Program-made: the position numbers and the translations under genes
Notes under the pieces: generated by a model
Databases searched by the model: none
Seen by the model: only the letters and a program-made list of their open reading frames with translations
Told to the model about the DNA's origin: nothing
NCBI RefSeq assembly: GCF_000519125.1
Contig: NZ_JAEX01000007.1
Coordinates: 62,001-126,000 of the forward strand
Source: Desulfocurvus vexinensis DSM 17965
GTDB taxonomy: Bacteria; Desulfobacterota; Desulfovibrionia; Desulfovibrionales; Desulfovibrionaceae
DNA: 64,000 nt
Reading direction: 5' to 3'
In this document: piece by piece, positions 9,263 through 17,685 of the stretch
How the letters are laid out: every line of letters starts with the position of its first letter
Position numbering within the stretch: position 1 is the first letter of the stretch

Positions 9263-11004
9263 GGCGTGCCCTCCCCGCCGGGCGCGGCGGGCCGCGCGGC
9301 CCGGGCCACGGCGCCGGAGGCGCCCAGGTCCAGCACCAGGGTGGCGCCCTTGACGATGTCCGGGTCGGCGCTGACCACGACCAGGGTCCGGCCCTGGCGG
9401 ACCATGGCGTTCATGGCCTCGTACACGGCCTGGGCGCCCCGGGCGTCCATGCCCGCCGTGGGCTCATCCAGCAGGACCAGCCTGCCGGGCGCCGCCAGGG
9501 CCCTGGCCAGGGCCAGGCGCTTGCGGATGCCCACGGGCAGCGTGCGCCCGGCGGCGACGACCGGGGTTTCCACGCCCCGCTCGCTGGTGTCCAGGAAATG
9601 CTCCAGGCGCGCCCGGCGCACCACCTCGCGCAGGGCGGCGGGGTCCAGGCCCGGGCAGGCCAGCTCGATGTTCTGGCGCACCGTGCCGGGCAGGAAGAAC
9701 GGCTCCTGGGGCAGCCAGGCGATCTGGGCCCGCCACCAGCCGGGGTCGAGCCCGGCCAGGGGCCGCCCGTCGGCCAGCACCTCGCCCGTCGTGGGGCGCA
9801 GCAGCCCGGCCAGCAGGCGCAGGAGCGTGGTCTTGCCCGCGCCGTTGGGCCCGCGCACCACCAGCACCCCGCCCGGGGGCAGGGCCAGGTCCAGCCCCGA
9901 AAACAGGGCGGGCCCGCCAAAGGAGAACGCCACCCCGCGCAGCTCCAGGCCGCCCGCGAAGGCCTCGGGGCGCTGTCCGTCGCCCGCCTCGCGCGGCAGC
10001 GCGCCCAAAGCCTCCAGGCGCTCCATGGCCTGGGCGGCCTGGGCCACGAGCTGGGCCACATGCACCCCGCCCGCCGCCCGGGACAGGGCGTAGGAGCCCA
10101 TGATCGCCGCGCCGATGAGTCCGGCCACGCTCAGGCTGCCATCCACCACCAGCTTGGCGCCCACGGCGTACAGCGCCACGCGCACCAGCACCCCCACGCC
10201 CATGCCTGCGGCCTGGGAGACGCCGCGCGCCTGCTGCCCGGCGCGCACCAGCCCGGCAAGCCGCTCCTGGGCCGCCGTGAAGGCCGCGCGGCACAGCTCC
10301 AGCCCCCGGAAGGCGCGCACGGTGTCCGCGCAGGCGAAGGCCTGGGCCAGCGTCGCGCGGGACTCGCCCCGGGCGGCGCCCAGGGCCCGGCCCTGCCCGG
10401 CCAGGCCGCGCAGCCCGGCCCGGCCCGCCAGCGCCGTGGCGGCGATGCCCAGCAGCACGATGCCCGCCAGCAGCGGGCTCAAAAAGACCATGCAGCCCGC
10501 GAACAGCAGCGCGAAGGGCGTATCCAGCAGGGCGCACACGGCCTGGGCGTCGCACGAGGCCTGGACCTCGCCCAGGTCCGTGGCCGCCAGGGCGGCCTCC
10601 TCGCGGGGCACGCCGTGCAGGGCGCTCATCTCGGCCCCGGCCAGGGCCGCCAGCACCCCCGTCGCCAGGGCCTGGTCGCGCTCCTGGCCCAGCCCCTGGG
10701 CCAGCACCCGGCGCACCGAGGCCAGCAGCCACTGCAAGCCCACGGCCACCAGCACCCCGAGGGTCAGCAGCGCGAGGGTGCCGTCGAAGCCGTGGGCGAT
10801 GTAGCGCCGCAGCAGGATCATGGTGTAGATCGTGTCGGCCAGGGCCAGCAGGTTCAGACAGGCCGTGGCCACGCAGAGTTCCGCGACCGGGCCGGGGTGC
10901 GCGCGCAGGCGCCGCGTCAGCTCATGCGCGGCGGGCCGCCCCCGGAGGAAGAAGACCGGCAGGCCCGCCAGGGGCCTGCCGGTCGAGATGGAGAAAGGCT
11001 TCAC
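9259..11004 (-). CDS. Type I secretion ABC transporter, subunit A (degenerate switch His)
   Basis: This 581-residue half transporter is paralogous to the neighbouring ABC gene: N-terminal membrane domain, then a nucleotide-binding domain with Walker A GPNGAGKTT and Walker B LVLLDEPTAGMD. Two key features differ from textbook ABC proteins. The signature reads LPVGIRKR rather than LSGGQ, and the switch histidine is replaced (VVVSADPDI where THD or SHD is expected). Loss of that His usually marks a non-hydrolytic site in heterodimeric exporters; that reading is inference. No peptidase domain is present. It sits 25 bases after the TolC-like gene and 4 bases over the next ABC gene. Confidence 0.9.
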   Translation of the reverse strand: MKPFSISTGRPLAGLPVFFLRGRPAAHELTRRLRAHPGPVAELCVATACLNLLALADTIYTMILLRRYIAHGFDGTLALLTLGVLVAVGLQWLLASVRRVLAQGLGQERDQALATGVLAALAGAEMSALHGVPREEAALAATDLGEVQASCDAQAVCALLDTPFALLFAGCMVFLSPLLAGIVLLGIAATALAGRAGLRGLAGQGRALGAARGESRATLAQAFACADTVRAFRGLELCRAAFTAAQERLAGLVRAGQQARGVSQAAGMGVGVLVRVALYAVGAKLVVDGSLSVAGLIGAAIMGSYALSRAAGGVHVAQLVAQAAQAMERLEALGALPREAGDGQRPEAFAGGLELRGVAFSFGGPALFSGLDLALPPGGVLVVRGPNGAGKTTLLRLLAGLLRPTTGEVLADGRPLAGLDPGWWRAQIAWLPQEPFFLPGTVRQNIELACPGLDPAALREVVRRARLEHFLDTSERGVETPVVAAGRTLPVGIRKRLALARALAAPGRLVLLDEPTAGMDARGAQAVYEAMNAMVRQGRTLVVVSADPDIVKGATLVLDLGASGAVARAARPAAPGGEGTP

Positions 11005-11029
11005 GCGAGGGAACGCCTCCGGCGGACCG

Positions 11030-12340
11030 CTAGAGGAACAGCTCCAGTTCCAGCCGGCCCATGACGTAGAGCAGGTTGAAGGCCTCGATCATCTGGTCGT
11101 ACTCGGCGCCCACGAGCTGGATCTGGGCGGTGTAGAAATCGGTTTCCGCGGCCAGCACATCGAGCAGCGAGCGGTTGCCCAGGGTGCGCTCCTTGCGGGC
11201 CAGCTCCAGGAAGCCCTCGAGGATGGACGCCTGGCTGCGGAACCACTCGGCCCGGGCCCGGGCGGTGAGCAGGTTCTGCCAGGCGGTGCGGATGCGCTCC
11301 TCGATGGTGCGCTCCATGTCCTTGAGGGAGTTCCGCCCGGCCTCGCGGTCGTGGAAGGCGGCCTTGACGGCCTCCATGTCTCCCCCGCCGTTGAGCAGGT
11401 TGTAGGTGTATTCCACGCCCACGCGCTGTTCGAGCTGCACCGTGTCGCGGTTGCCCGCGTCGTTCTCCTTGCGCCAGTATTCCCAGAAGGCGTTGAAGGA
11501 GGGGTAGAACTGGGCGTTGGCGGCCTCCAGGGCGGCCTCGGCCACCTGCACGGACTTCTGGACGATGAGCAGCTCCGGGTTGCCCTGCAGGGCCGCGGCC
11601 ACGGCGTCGTCCAGGGAGGCCGGAATCTTGTCGTAGGGCACCAGCGGGGCGTCGAAGCCCAGCACGTCGGCGTCGGAGACCTCGAAGCCGTAGACAGCCA
11701 GGAAGCGACTCTTGGCGTTGGCCAACTGCCCTTCCACGGCCACCTGGGTGCCCAGGGCGCCGGAGAGCTTGTACTTGGCCTGGAGCACGTCGGAGGACAG
11801 GCCCGCGCCCTTCTCCACCAGCACTTCCTCGATACCCGACTGCTTCTTGAAGCTCTCCACCGACTGCATGGCGAAGGCCAGGGTGCGGGTGTACTTGAGC
11901 AGGTTCACGTAGGCGGTGACGCCTTCGAGGATCAGGGCCTGGCGGGTGAGCACCTTCTGCTGCTCGGCCTGCTCGGCGGTGGCGCCCATCTGGCCGATGA
12001 TGCTGTCGGTCCTGCCGAAGTCGTAGAGCAGCTGGGTGCCGCGCAGCTTCTGGATGTTGCGGTAGTTGTTCTGGGCGGCCTGCTTGTTGGTGTCGAAGTT
12101 TTCCTTGCTGAAGTCGCCGGTGAGGTCGAGCTTGGGATACCAGCCCGACTCGGCCTGACGGTGGCGGAAGGCGGCGGCGTCCTGCGCCTCCACGGCGGCC
12201 TGGGCCCGCTCGTGGGTGGTCAGCATTTCAGGCAAAAGATCCGGCAGGCCGGTGGCCTGCGCGCGGGCCGAAAACACCGAAAGCACCAGCGCCGCGCATG
12301 CGGCGTACAAGATAATGTGTTTCAAGGCTACCCCCGGCAT
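11030..12340 (-). CDS. TolC-family outer-membrane secretion channel
   Basis: This 436-residue protein has an N-terminal signal peptide (KHIILYAACAALVLSVFSARAQA) and the two long alpha-helical repeats rich in Q, A, E and N typical of outer-membrane efflux proteins. Three copies would form the beta-barrel and periplasmic tunnel. It is the first gene of the secretion operon and is preceded by a convincing promoter. The ATG at 12340 has no clear ribosome site; a TTG at 12325, directly after GGGGGTAGCC, is an alternative start giving a signal peptide that starts at the lysine-histidine pair. The difference is five residues and does not change the function. Confidence 0.9.
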   Translation of the reverse strand: MPGVALKHIILYAACAALVLSVFSARAQATGLPDLLPEMLTTHERAQAAVEAQDAAAFRHRQAESGWYPKLDLTGDFSKENFDTNKQAAQNNYRNIQKLRGTQLLYDFGRTDSIIGQMGATAEQAEQQKVLTRQALILEGVTAYVNLLKYTRTLAFAMQSVESFKKQSGIEEVLVEKGAGLSSDVLQAKYKLSGALGTQVAVEGQLANAKSRFLAVYGFEVSDADVLGFDAPLVPYDKIPASLDDAVAAALQGNPELLIVQKSVQVAEAALEAANAQFYPSFNAFWEYWRKENDAGNRDTVQLEQRVGVEYTYNLLNGGGDMEAVKAAFHDREAGRNSLKDMERTIEERIRTAWQNLLTARARAEWFRSQASILEGFLELARKERTLGNRSLLDVLAAETDFYTAQIQLVGAEYDQMIEAFNLLYVMGRLELELFL

Positions 12341-12388
12341 GATAGCAGCGTTGCAGCGGACGCGGCTCCGCCTTATTAACTTAAAGAA

Positions 12389-12417
12389 TTGTTATTGTTC
12401 CCGCAGGAAAAAGTCAA
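12389..12417 (-). promoter_or_regulatory. Sigma-70-type promoter of the type I secretion operon
   Basis: On the minus strand TTGACT (12412-12417) and TAACAA (12389-12394) are separated by exactly 17 bases, about 50 bases before the TolC-like start. The stretch is conspicuously AT-rich against its surroundings. Confidence 0.65.
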
Positions 12418-12523
12418 CTCCTTCTCATGAAAAGGCCGCCCGCGCCAATGCAACGGCGCGGGCTTGCCCCCGAAACGCCTTGCGCGCGAAGGGCTTTTGC
12501 CGGGCCATGCAGCGGGAATATTT

Positions 12524-13474
12524 TCACAGGCCGAGAGCTCGGGCCCCGAACAGGGCCGCGCCCCACAGCCCGCTGTCCTGCCTGGCGTTCAGGCGCACGG
12601 GCACGGCGGCCAGCAACTCCGCGTGGGTGTCGCTGGCCAGGAACTCGGCGGCGAAGGCCGGATCGGTCGCCAGGGCGGGGTTGTGCGCCGCCACCCCGCC
12701 GCAGACCACCAGCCCGCCCCGGGCCGCCGTCTGGAGCACATGGTTGCGGCAGGCCCGGCCCAGGAAGCGCGCCGCCCAGCGCAAGGTACGCGGGTGCCCG
12801 GCCAGCCCGGCCCCCACCCGGGCCGGGGCGAGGTCCTCGCCGCTCAAAAAGGCATGCACGGCGGCCAGCCCCGACCCGGAAACGACCATGTCGCCGACGA
12901 CCTGGGTCCGCCCCGTGCGCGCCAGCAGGAAGCGCTGGAAGGCGAACTCCTCCTGGCCCTGGAAGGGGAACAGCGCGTGCCCGCCCTCGGAGGCCAGGAC
13001 CACATGCCCGCCCCTGCCGTCGGGCAACAGGGCTGCCTGGCCCATGCCCGTGCCCGGGCCGAGCACGGCCAGGGGCCCCTGCGCGCCCAGGGCGCCGTCC
13101 AGCACGGGCAGGGCGTCGGCCATGACGCCCGTCAGGCAGGCCCAGGCCTGGGCCTCGAAATCGTTGAGCAGCACCACGCGCCCCAGGCCCAGGGCCCCGG
13201 GGTCGGACACGTCGATGCCCCAGGACAGGTTGGGCGGATCGCAGGCCACGCCGCCGCGCACCGGGCCGGGCACGGCCAGGGCCACCACGTCGGCCCGCCC
13301 GGGGTCCACGGGCGCCCCGGCCCCGCGCAGGGCCTCCAGCAACCCCGCGAAGGACCCGGCCCCGGCGGAGTCCAGCCAGACGGCAGGGCCCATGGCCAGC
13401 CCGCCCGGGCCATGCTCGAAGGCGGCGAAACGCGCGTTGGTGGCGCCGATATCGGCGGCAAGGATGGTCGTCAT
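12524..13474 (-). CDS. glk: Glucokinase
   Basis: This 316-residue enzyme phosphorylates glucose with ATP to glucose 6-phosphate in the cytoplasm. The phosphate-binding motif DIGATNARF is at residues 8-16, VLGPGTGMGQA provides the second ATP-binding motif, and LASEGGHALF with an FLLA block downstream matches the bacterial Glk (Pfam Glucokinase) family rather than the ROK family. The ATG at 13474 is preferred; an in-frame GTG at 13492 would add six residues. It stands alone between the secretion operon and the solute-binding protein gene and has no evident partner nearby. A sugar-feeding glycogen phosphorylase and GalU are elsewhere in the window. Confidence 0.88.
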   Translation of the reverse strand: MTTILAADIGATNARFAAFEHGPGGLAMGPAVWLDSAGAGSFAGLLEALRGAGAPVDPGRADVVALAVPGPVRGGVACDPPNLSWGIDVSDPGALGLGRVVLLNDFEAQAWACLTGVMADALPVLDGALGAQGPLAVLGPGTGMGQAALLPDGRGGHVVLASEGGHALFPFQGQEEFAFQRFLLARTGRTQVVGDMVVSGSGLAAVHAFLSGEDLAPARVGAGLAGHPRTLRWAARFLGRACRNHVLQTAARGGLVVCGGVAAHNPALATDPAFAAEFLASDTHAELLAAVPVRLNARQDSGLWGAALFGARALGL

Positions 13475-13600
13475 GGCGGGGGAATAACACAAAAAACACG
13501 GCCCGGGGAGCCCCCCGGGAGGCAGGTTCTCCGGGCGGACTGGCGCGCCCCTCGCGCCGTGCGACGCACCCGGGGCGGAGAGGTTCTCCGGGCGCGCGGA
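13475..13600. repeat. Short intergenic gap with a 14 bp direct repeat
   Basis: The sequence AGGTTCTCCGGGCG occurs at 13524-13537 and again at 13581-13594, downstream of the solute-binding protein stop and upstream of glk on the minus strand. A short GC hairpin (CCCGGGGAGCCCCCCGGG region, 13502-13519) precedes the first copy. Function unknown; a weak terminator for the upstream gene is possible. Confidence 0.5.
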
Positions 13601-14749
13601 CTATTCGGCGGAGCGCCCGGGCATGCCCGGGGCGAAGGGCAGCAGGGCCGGGGCCATCCAGGCCTCGTGCTCGCCGGGGTTGGGCTCGAGCACCACCAGC
13701 ACCCCGCGGTCGAAGCCCGTGAGCAGGTCGCGCTCCGGGGCCGTGGGCGGCACGGCGCGGCCCTTGGCGTCCACCACCACGGCGGCGCGCAGCTCCAGGT
13801 CGCCCGCGCCCACGGCCTTGGCCACCGCCGCCTCCAGGGCCGAGACCCCGATGCCCTCGCGCTGGCCCTCCACCGAGGCGCCCGTGTAGACCGCGCCCGA
13901 GCGCGTGGAGACCGCCGCCGCCCGGGGGGCGCCCGTGCGCGGGGCGTGGGCCACGGGCAGTTCGGCCACGGCCTTGGTCACCAGGGCCTGCATGTCCTGC
14001 GTGCTCAGTTCGGGCACGAACCATTTGCGGTAGATGCGGTCGTACTCGCCGTTGGCCATGATCTGCTTCAGGCCCCGGTCCACCATGTCGCGCAGGGCCG
14101 TTTCGCCCTTGTAGAGGGCGAAGTACAACGGCTCCTTGTGCAGCGTCCGGCCCACGACAACGATATTCTTCATGTCCCGGCGGGCGATGATGTCCCAGGC
14201 GAGCTTGTCGGCGCCCAGGTAGGCCTGGGCGTCGCCGGTCTGCACTGCGGCCAGGGCCTTCTCGTCGTCCTCGTACAGGCGCACCTTGACCCCGCCGAAC
14301 TCCTGGAGCAGCAGCTGCGTCACCGAGTCGCGGCGAGTGGCGATGGTCTGCCCGCGCAACTGGTCCACACTGCGGATCAGCGAGGCGCGGTTGACGAAGA
14401 ACTTGAGCCCCAGCTCCACCGTGGGCACGGAGGGGTAGATGAAGAGCTTGTCGCGCAGTTCCGAGCGCGTGACGCCCGGGGCGATGTGCACCACGCCGCT
14501 GGCCAGCTCGGCCTGGCCCTGCTCCCAGCTGCGCATGGGCTTGAACTCGATGCCCAGCCCCGTGCCCGCCAGGGCCGCCTCCAGGACCTCGACCTCGAAG
14601 CCCGTGGGCTGCTGGTTGCGCACGAAGGAAAAGGGGATGAAGGCCCGGTCGAAGGCGCAGATCTTCTTCTCGGCGCCGCGCGCGCCGGGCAGCGGCAGCA
14701 GCGCGGCCACCAGGGCCAGGGCCACAAGGACGGACGGGATGCGTTTCAT
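13601..14749 (-). CDS. Periplasmic solute-binding protein (family 3) with an extra C-terminal region
   Basis: This 382-residue protein starts at ATG 14749, where AGGAG lies 6 bases upstream and a signal peptide (residues 1-25, ending in GARGA) follows. The open frame runs further upstream but that part is a shadow. Residues 28-250 form a family 3 solute-binding domain (DRAFIPFSFVRN, GFEVEVLEAAL, QTIATRRDSVTQLLL, GEYDRIYRKWF). A normal member ends there at about 250-260 residues; this one continues for about 125 residues of Ala/Val-rich sequence with YTGASVEGQREGIGVSALEA and VVVDAKGRAVPP, which I do not recognise. No transporter genes adjoin it, so it may feed a distant permease or act in sensing. 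Confidence 0.8.
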   Translation of the reverse strand: MKRIPSVLVALALVAALLPLPGARGAEKKICAFDRAFIPFSFVRNQQPTGFEVEVLEAALAGTGLGIEFKPMRSWEQGQAELASGVVHIAPGVTRSELRDKLFIYPSVPTVELGLKFFVNRASLIRSVDQLRGQTIATRRDSVTQLLLQEFGGVKVRLYEDDEKALAAVQTGDAQAYLGADKLAWDIIARRDMKNIVVVGRTLHKEPLYFALYKGETALRDMVDRGLKQIMANGEYDRIYRKWFVPELSTQDMQALVTKAVAELPVAHAPRTGAPRAAAVSTRSGAVYTGASVEGQREGIGVSALEAAVAKAVGAGDLELRAAVVVDAKGRAVPPTAPERDLLTGFDRGVLVVLEPNPGEHEAWMAPALLPFAPGMPGRSAE

Positions 14750-15055
14750 GATCGGCTCCTGCGGCGGCGGGGCGGCGGAGGCAGCCCGCGCCCGTTCTCC
14801 TCGTCTTGTCGGCGCAATGGCCACAATCTTTAGCGGGGCGCCGCGAAACGGCACCATGCTGCGGCGCCGTGAGCGCGGCGCCCCCCGGGCGGGGCCAGGG
14901 CACCGGCGGCCCGCCATCCCCGCCCGGCCTGAAAAAAGATTCGCGGCGCCCAGGGCGCGCGGCGCCAGGATACCACGGGCCCGGGCGCGGCGGAAGCACC
15001 CTGGCGCCTTGACAGCCGCCGCGCGGGTGGCCACTGTTCTGGCCGGAGGACCGCC
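14750..15055. other. Divergent intergenic region
   Basis: About 300 bases separate the minus-strand solute-binding protein from the plus-strand Smr gene. It is very GC-rich. A TTGACA at 15009-15014 might serve the Smr gene, but no convincing -10 box follows at the right distance. No small gene or repeat is apparent. Confidence 0.4.
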
Positions 15056-16081
15056 GTGACCGACGACTTTGCCAACAATCCCTTCAAGGCCCTGCGCGGC
15101 GCCGGGCTGAAGCTCAAGGACGCCGACGCCAAGGGCAAGGACGCCCCCGGGGCCAAGGCGCGCCCGGCCAAGGCCGCCCCGGCGCCCAAGGCGTCCGGCG
15201 CTCCCGCCGCGCCCGGGCCTGCGGACGCCTTGCAGGCCGAGGACGACATCTTCCTGCGCGCCATGGGCGCCATGGGCCGCAAGGCCCGCGCGCCGCAGCC
15301 CCAGCCGCACCAGCGGGACCTGGACGAGCGCCCCTTCGGCGACCTGCTCAAGGAGCACGAGCGCCACAAGGCCGCGCGCGACGCCAGGGACGCCGCCCCG
15401 GCGGACCCCGGGCCCGCGACGCAGCCCCTGCGCCGCCGCGAGACGCAGCCCCCCGCCGCCCCTGCCGCGCTCCCCGAGCCCCCCGACCCCGAGGACGCGG
15501 CCCTGTTCCTGGGCGCCATGGGCGACGTGGCCCGGCTGGACGGCACCGGCGGGCGCGATGTGCCCAAGGCCGTCGAGCCGCCCGCCCCCCCGGCGCCCGC
15601 CCACCCCGAGGCCCTGGCCCGCGAGCAGCTGCGCCGCCTGGTGCGCGGGGAAATCGACTTCCAGCTGGAGTTCACCGAGGAGTACCAGCACGGCCACGTC
15701 ACAGGGCTGGACCCCAAGATATTCAACAAGCTGCGCGCCGGGGCCTTCTCGGTGGAAGCCCACCACGACCTGCACGGCCTGAACACCGAGCAGGCCCTCT
15801 ACTCCACGGTGGACTTCATCCGCCGCAGCTATCTGCTGGGGCGGCGCACGCTCGTGCTGGTCACGGGGCGGGGGCGCAACTCGCCCGACGGACGCGGCAT
15901 CCTGCGCGACGAGGTCCAGCTCTGGCTGACCCGCGAGCCCCTGCGCCGCGTGGTGCTGGCCTTCGTCACGGCCCAGCCGCGCGACGGCGGCCCGGGCGCG
16001 CTCTACGTCCTCTTGCGCAAGCACAAGAAATCACTGGGCAAGGTCCAATGGGACCGCCTGCCTGCCGACTGGGACGCCTAG
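15056..16081 (+). CDS. Smr-domain protein
   Basis: This 341-residue protein starts at GTG 15056, with GGAGGA 7 bases upstream. The first ~190 residues are low-complexity Ala/Pro/Asp/Lys sequence, probably disordered. The C-terminal part is an Smr domain: DLHGLNTEQAL, then an L-x-V-T-G-R-G-x-N-S block (LVTGRGRNSPDGRGILRDEV) and FVTAQPRDGGPGALYVLLRK. Smr domains, as in MutS2 and stand-alone DUF2027/SmrA-type proteins, are small nucleases that nick DNA or cleave mRNA on stalled ribosomes. The DLHGL and GRG motifs needed for activity are present. The gene is alone and ends at a strong bidirectional terminator. The target nucleic acid is not known. Confidence 0.88.
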   Translation: MTDDFANNPFKALRGAGLKLKDADAKGKDAPGAKARPAKAAPAPKASGAPAAPGPADALQAEDDIFLRAMGAMGRKARAPQPQPHQRDLDERPFGDLLKEHERHKAARDARDAAPADPGPATQPLRRRETQPPAAPAALPEPPDPEDAALFLGAMGDVARLDGTGGRDVPKAVEPPAPPAPAHPEALAREQLRRLVRGEIDFQLEFTEEYQHGHVTGLDPKIFNKLRAGAFSVEAHHDLHGLNTEQALYSTVDFIRRSYLLGRRTLVLVTGRGRNSPDGRGILRDEVQLWLTREPLRRVVLAFVTAQPRDGGPGALYVLLRKHKKSLGKVQWDRLPADWDA

Positions 16082-16124
16082 CAGACCGCCCCGACGGGCA
16101 CGCGGCCACATTGCTCAAAAAACC

Positions 16125-16160
16125 CAAGCCCTCGCGTGTGTCCCGACACGCGAGGGCTTG
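16125..16160. terminator. Bidirectional terminator
   Basis: A perfect 15 bp stem (CAAGCCCTCGCGTGT with its complement) and a 6-base loop sit between the convergent Smr and response regulator genes. An A6 run just before the stem supplies a T-tract for minus-strand transcripts. Confidence 0.8.
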
Positions 16161-16242
16161 CATTGTTCCGGAGCACCAGCCTGCCGTCCTGCACGGCCCC
16201 GGAAGGAACGTTTTCGACAGCCGGCGAGACAGGCGGCGGGCC

Positions 16243-17685
16243 TCAGCCCCGGCCCTCGCCTCGTCCGGACACCAGGGCCTGGACGCGGATGGCGTAACGG
16301 TCCATGCGCGCCAGCAGCGTGGGCCGCGAGACGCCCAGCAGCCGCGCGGCCTGGGTGCGGTTGCCGCCCGTCAGGCGCAGGGCCTCCTCGATGGTCCGCG
16401 CGGCGAAATGGTCCACCACCTCGTCGAGCACGTGCTCGCCGCCGCGCGTGAGCCGGGCGCGCACGAAGCGGCCCACGGCCTCGTCGAAATCGTCCCCCGG
16501 CGGGGCGTCCCCGGGCCGGTCGCCGTGGATGGCGCCCAGGACCTCGTCGGCCCCCAGGGGCGCCCCGCGCGAGAAGATCAGCGCCTTGTGCACGGCGTTG
16601 GCCAGCTCGCGCACGTTGCCCGGCCAGGAGTGCCCGGCCAGGGCCCGGCGGGCGGCGTCGGTGAACCCCGGCGCGGGTACTTCCATCTCGCGGGCCTGGC
16701 GGGCCAGGAAATGGTCGGCCAGCAGGTCCACGTCGCCCTCGCGCTCGCGCAGCGGCGGCAGCCACAGGGTGACCACCCGCAGCCGGTAGTAGAGGTCCTC
16801 GCGGAAGCGCCCCTCGGCCACGGCGGCCTCCAGGTCGCGGTTGGTGGCGGCGATGATGCGCACGTCCACCGGGCGCGGCCCGGAGCCGCCCAGGCGCTCC
16901 ACGCTGCGCTCCTCCAGCAGGCGCAACAGCTTGCCCTGGATGGGCAGGGGCATGTCGCCGATCTCGTCCAGGAACACCGTGCCGCCGTCGGCCTGCTCGA
17001 TCTTGCCCACGCGCCGGGCCGTGGCGCCCGTGAAGGCGCCCTTCTCGTAGCCGAACAGCTCGCTCTCCAGCAGCGTTTCGGGGATGGCCACGCAGTTGAT
17101 GACCACGAAGGGGCCGTCCTTGCGCGGGCTGTGCTGATAGACCAGCCGGGCCACCAGCTCCTTGCCGGTGCCCGACTCGCCGCGCACCAGTACCGTGGCC
17201 TCGGTGCCCGCCACGCGGCCGATGGCCTTGTACAGGCCCTGCATGGCCGCGCTGCGGCCCACCAGGGCGTCGCCGCCCTCGTCGCCGGGCCCGGCGTCCA
17301 CGGCCACGGCCCGGCGCTGGAAGCGTCCGGCCTCCAGGGCCTGGGCGATGAGGTGCAGGATGTCGGGGATGTCGAAGGGCTTGAGCACGTAGTCGAAGGC
17401 GCCCAGGCGGGTGGCCTCGATGGCCGTGTCCGTGGTGCCGTAGGCGGTCATGATGATGGCCGTGAGCCGGGGCTCCAGGGCGCGCATGGCCCGGAAGCCC
17501 TCCAGCCCGTTCATGCCCGGCAGGCGCACGTCCATGATGACCAGATCGGGCACGGCCTCGCCCACGGCGCGCACCCCGGCCTCGGCGGAGTTGGCCGTGC
17601 GCACGTCGTGGCCCTCCTGGGCCAGCAGGCGGCGGAAGCTCTCGCGCAGCTGGGCGTCGTCGTCCACGATCAGGATCTGTGCCAT
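16243..17685 (-). CDS. Sigma-54-dependent response regulator (NtrC family)
   Basis: This 480-residue regulator starts at ATG 17685 behind GGAGG. The receiver domain (residues 1-120) has the acidic pocket DDD at 8-10, the phospho-acceptor Asp52 in [11 protein letters not shown] and Lys102. The AAA+ domain (about 140-375) has Walker A GESGTGKE at 169-176 and the sigma-54 contact loop GAFTGA at 216-221, plus the arginine finger region in FREDLYYRL. The C-terminus has a Fis-type helix-turn-helix ([19 protein letters not shown]). It should activate sigma-54 promoters when phosphorylated by the kinase encoded upstream, whose stop codon it overlaps by 16 bases. Target promoters are not visible in this window. 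Confidence 0.93.
   Translation of the reverse strand: MAQILIVDDDAQLRESFRRLLAQEGHDVRTANSAEAGVRAVGEAVPDLVIMDVRLPGMNGLEGFRAMRALEPRLTAIIMTAYGTTDTAIEATRLGAFDYVLKPFDIPDILHLIAQALEAGRFQRRAVAVDAGPGDEGGDALVGRSAAMQGLYKAIGRVAGTEATVLVRGESGTGKELVARLVYQHSPRKDGPFVVINCVAIPETLLESELFGYEKGAFTGATARRVGKIEQADGGTVFLDEIGDMPLPIQGKLLRLLEERSVERLGGSGPRPVDVRIIAATNRDLEAAVAEGRFREDLYYRLRVVTLWLPPLREREGDVDLLADHFLARQAREMEVPAPGFTDAARRALAGHSWPGNVRELANAVHKALIFSRGAPLGADEVLGAIHGDRPGDAPPGDDFDEAVGRFVRARLTRGGEHVLDEVVDHFAARTIEEALRLTGGNRTQAARLLGVSRPTLLARMDRYAIRVQALVSGRGEGRG

Noticed and set aside
4963-12340. An RTX-like cargo protein for the secretion system
   Set aside because: No glycine/aspartate nonapeptide repeat protein was found within or beside the operon.
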